Of a stretch of DNA of 64,000 nucleotides, positions 63,036 through 64,000 are shown piece by piece; position 1 is the first letter of the stretch; every line of letters begins with the position of its first letter. The stretch comes from Lentisphaerota bacterium (GTDB lineage: Bacteria > Verrucomicrobiota > Lentisphaeria > Oligosphaerales > JABHEG01). The stretch spans positions 1 through 64,000 of the forward strand of contig JABHEG010000137.1 in assembly GCA_018676675.1 (NCBI GenBank). The letters run 5' to 3'. The position numbers were made by a program, and so were the translations under genes. The notes beneath the pieces were generated by a model. It saw nothing but the letters and a program-made list of their open reading frames with translations. It had not been told where the DNA came from and did not search any database.

Positions 63036-64000
63036 CTACGCCTTTAGACCTTCCAGCAGCTGAGCTCGAGTCCAGCCGTTCAGGATTGGGTCCCCGGTCT
63101 CTTCCATCCATTCAACCAAGCGGCTCCGCAGACGTTGGAGTTGCTCGACGTCGTCCGGCAGCTGGGCAAGATTGCGTAGTTCGCCGGGATCGTCCTGAAG
63201 ATCGTAGAGCTCATCTTCAGCGGTTGGATTCCAGATGTATTTCCAGCGCTGATCCCGCACCATGCGTTGACTGTAGAGCCCAAACTGCGCCCCATGGTAG
63301 GCGCTGAAGATGTCCTCACGCCCGGTATCGTCGCCTCTGACAAGAGGCCGCACGCTCTGCCCCTGAAACGCATCCGGGACAGGAATACCAGCGATGTCAC
63401 AGAGCGTCGCAGCCAGATCCAGCGCGTGGGTCACAAAGCTGCGGCATACGGCCCCCGGTGTCGCCTCTCCGGGCCACCGGACAATGAGCGGGACTCTAAC
63501 GATGTCATCGTACATCACGTAGTGCTTATCAATCATGCCATGAGCGCCACACATATCCCCATGGTCAGAGGTGTAGACAACGACGGTGTTCTGACTCAGG
63601 CCGTGGGCCTCCAACGCGTCGAGCACGCGCCCAACCTGCTGGTCAATCAGCGAGATCTCTCCCAGGTAACGCCCCACAACCGGAGCCCACTGGTCCCAGG
63701 TCCAGTCGTCGATCCGCCAAGTCCGTCGCTGTTGGCGCTGAATGTAAGGCTTGCCCTGAAGAGAGTCCGGGAAACTCGGCCAGGGAGGAATGCTCTCGGG
63801 CGCGTACATCTCAGCGAATGGCGATGGGACCATGTTGGGCAAGTGCGGCTCGGACGGCGTCCACATCATGAAGAAAGGGCTGTCGCCCTGAGAGAGCTTC
63901 CCGAGCGACTCGATCGTCCGGTCGGCGCCCCAGGCCAAGCGTGACGCGGCGGCGGGTATGGCTGAATCAGTTGCCCCAAACCAGTTGCCGGCCATGGTCC
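63036..64000 (-). CDS. Sulfatase, C-terminal part (cut by the window edge)
   Basis: At least 320 residues are visible; the N-terminus, including the formylglycine site, lies beyond position 64000. Remaining features are FFMMWTPSEPHLP, the metal-binding YTSDHGDMCGAHGMIDKH, RVPLIVRWPG and a C-terminal YDLQDDPGELRNLA segment. It belongs to the same alkaline-phosphatase-like superfamily as the sulfatase at 22645-24072, with a similar end (YDLQDDP). It is convergent with the secreted glycosidase cluster and probably part of the same catabolic region. An ATG at 63995 is in frame but internal by family comparison. Confidence 0.9.
   Translation of the reverse strand, partial: TMAGNWFGATDSAIPAAASRLAWGADRTIESLGKLSQGDSPFFMMWTPSEPHLPNMVPSPFAEMYAPESIPPWPSFPDSLQGKPYIQRQQRRTWRIDDWTWDQWAPVVGRYLGEISLIDQQVGRVLDALEAHGLSQNTVVVYTSDHGDMCGAHGMIDKHYVMYDDIVRVPLIVRWPGEATPGAVCRSFVTHALDLAATLCDIAGIPVPDAFQGQSVRPLVRGDDTGREDIFSAYHGAQFGLYSQRMVRDQRWKYIWNPTAEDELYDLQDDPGELRNLAQLPDDVEQLQRLRSRLVEWMEETGDPILNGWTRAQLLEGLKA

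Overview
The window is about 64 kb of GC-rich bacterial DNA with 39 protein-coding genes called, one of them cut by the right edge. I see no rRNA, tRNA or CRISPR array. The gene content points to a Gram-negative member of the PVC group (Lentisphaerota, Kiritimatiellota or Verrucomicrobiota are the best guesses). Pointers are two Cys-type sulfatases, a secreted HzsA-related dihaem protein fused to an FGE-like domain, a GH38 alpha-mannosidase, many TPR proteins, a FadL-type outer-membrane protein and dispersed intergenic repeats. This placement is inferred from gene families; no marker gene proves it.

Layout. (a) 1-6.1 kb: tandem repeats, a GH38 mannosidase (-), a SAM methyltransferase and a TMTC/PMT-like membrane glycosyltransferase with TPRs. 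(b) 6.3-12.1 kb: a class II aldolase/short-chain dehydrogenase fusion of the rhamnulose-1-phosphate type, followed by a translationally coupled TRAP transporter set (TatT lipoprotein, DctP, DctQ, DctM). (c) 12.2-21.2 kb: mostly housekeeping or unknown genes on the minus strand (PyrK, cysteine desulfurase, an unknown membrane protein, a cyclic-nucleotide-binding protein, DAHP synthase, AMP-forming acyl-CoA ligase), plus a plus-strand coiled-coil protein ending in a DUF1566 (Lcl) domain. (d) 21.4-25.7 kb: Gfo/Idh oxidoreductase, sulfatase, unknown TIM-barrel-like protein and a TtcA-like PP-loop protein, apparently one operon.

(e) 26.2-45.2 kb: the most striking part. Eleven consecutive plus-strand genes encode signal transduction: a 9xPAS+GAF protein without a kinase, a solute-binding-PAS membrane protein with the same C-terminal tail, a truncated solute-binding protein coupled to a HAMP histidine kinase, an Rcp1-type response regulator, a REC-PAS kinase, a 3xPAS kinase, an HTH-REC protein, a REC-PAS-kinase-REC hybrid, a REC-Ser/Thr kinase fusion, a membrane kinase-REC with an eroded ATP lid, and a REC-DHp protein with no ATPase domain. 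Several neighbours overlap by ATGA-type junctions, so they are probably co-translated and may form one phosphorelay network.

(f) 45.5-52.2 kb: a FadL/OmpP1 porin (-) with a clear terminator, a large TPR lipoprotein with a histidine-rich segment (+), and a zinc-ribbon TPR membrane protein (-). (g) 52.6-64 kb: a secreted catabolic cluster made of the 1588-residue HzsA-like/FGE-like fusion, two paralogous secreted proteins flanking an unclassified TIM-barrel glycosidase candidate, and the C-terminal part of a second sulfatase (-). Together with GH38 and the first sulfatase this suggests use of sulfated or complex polysaccharides, but no substrate can be read from the sequence.
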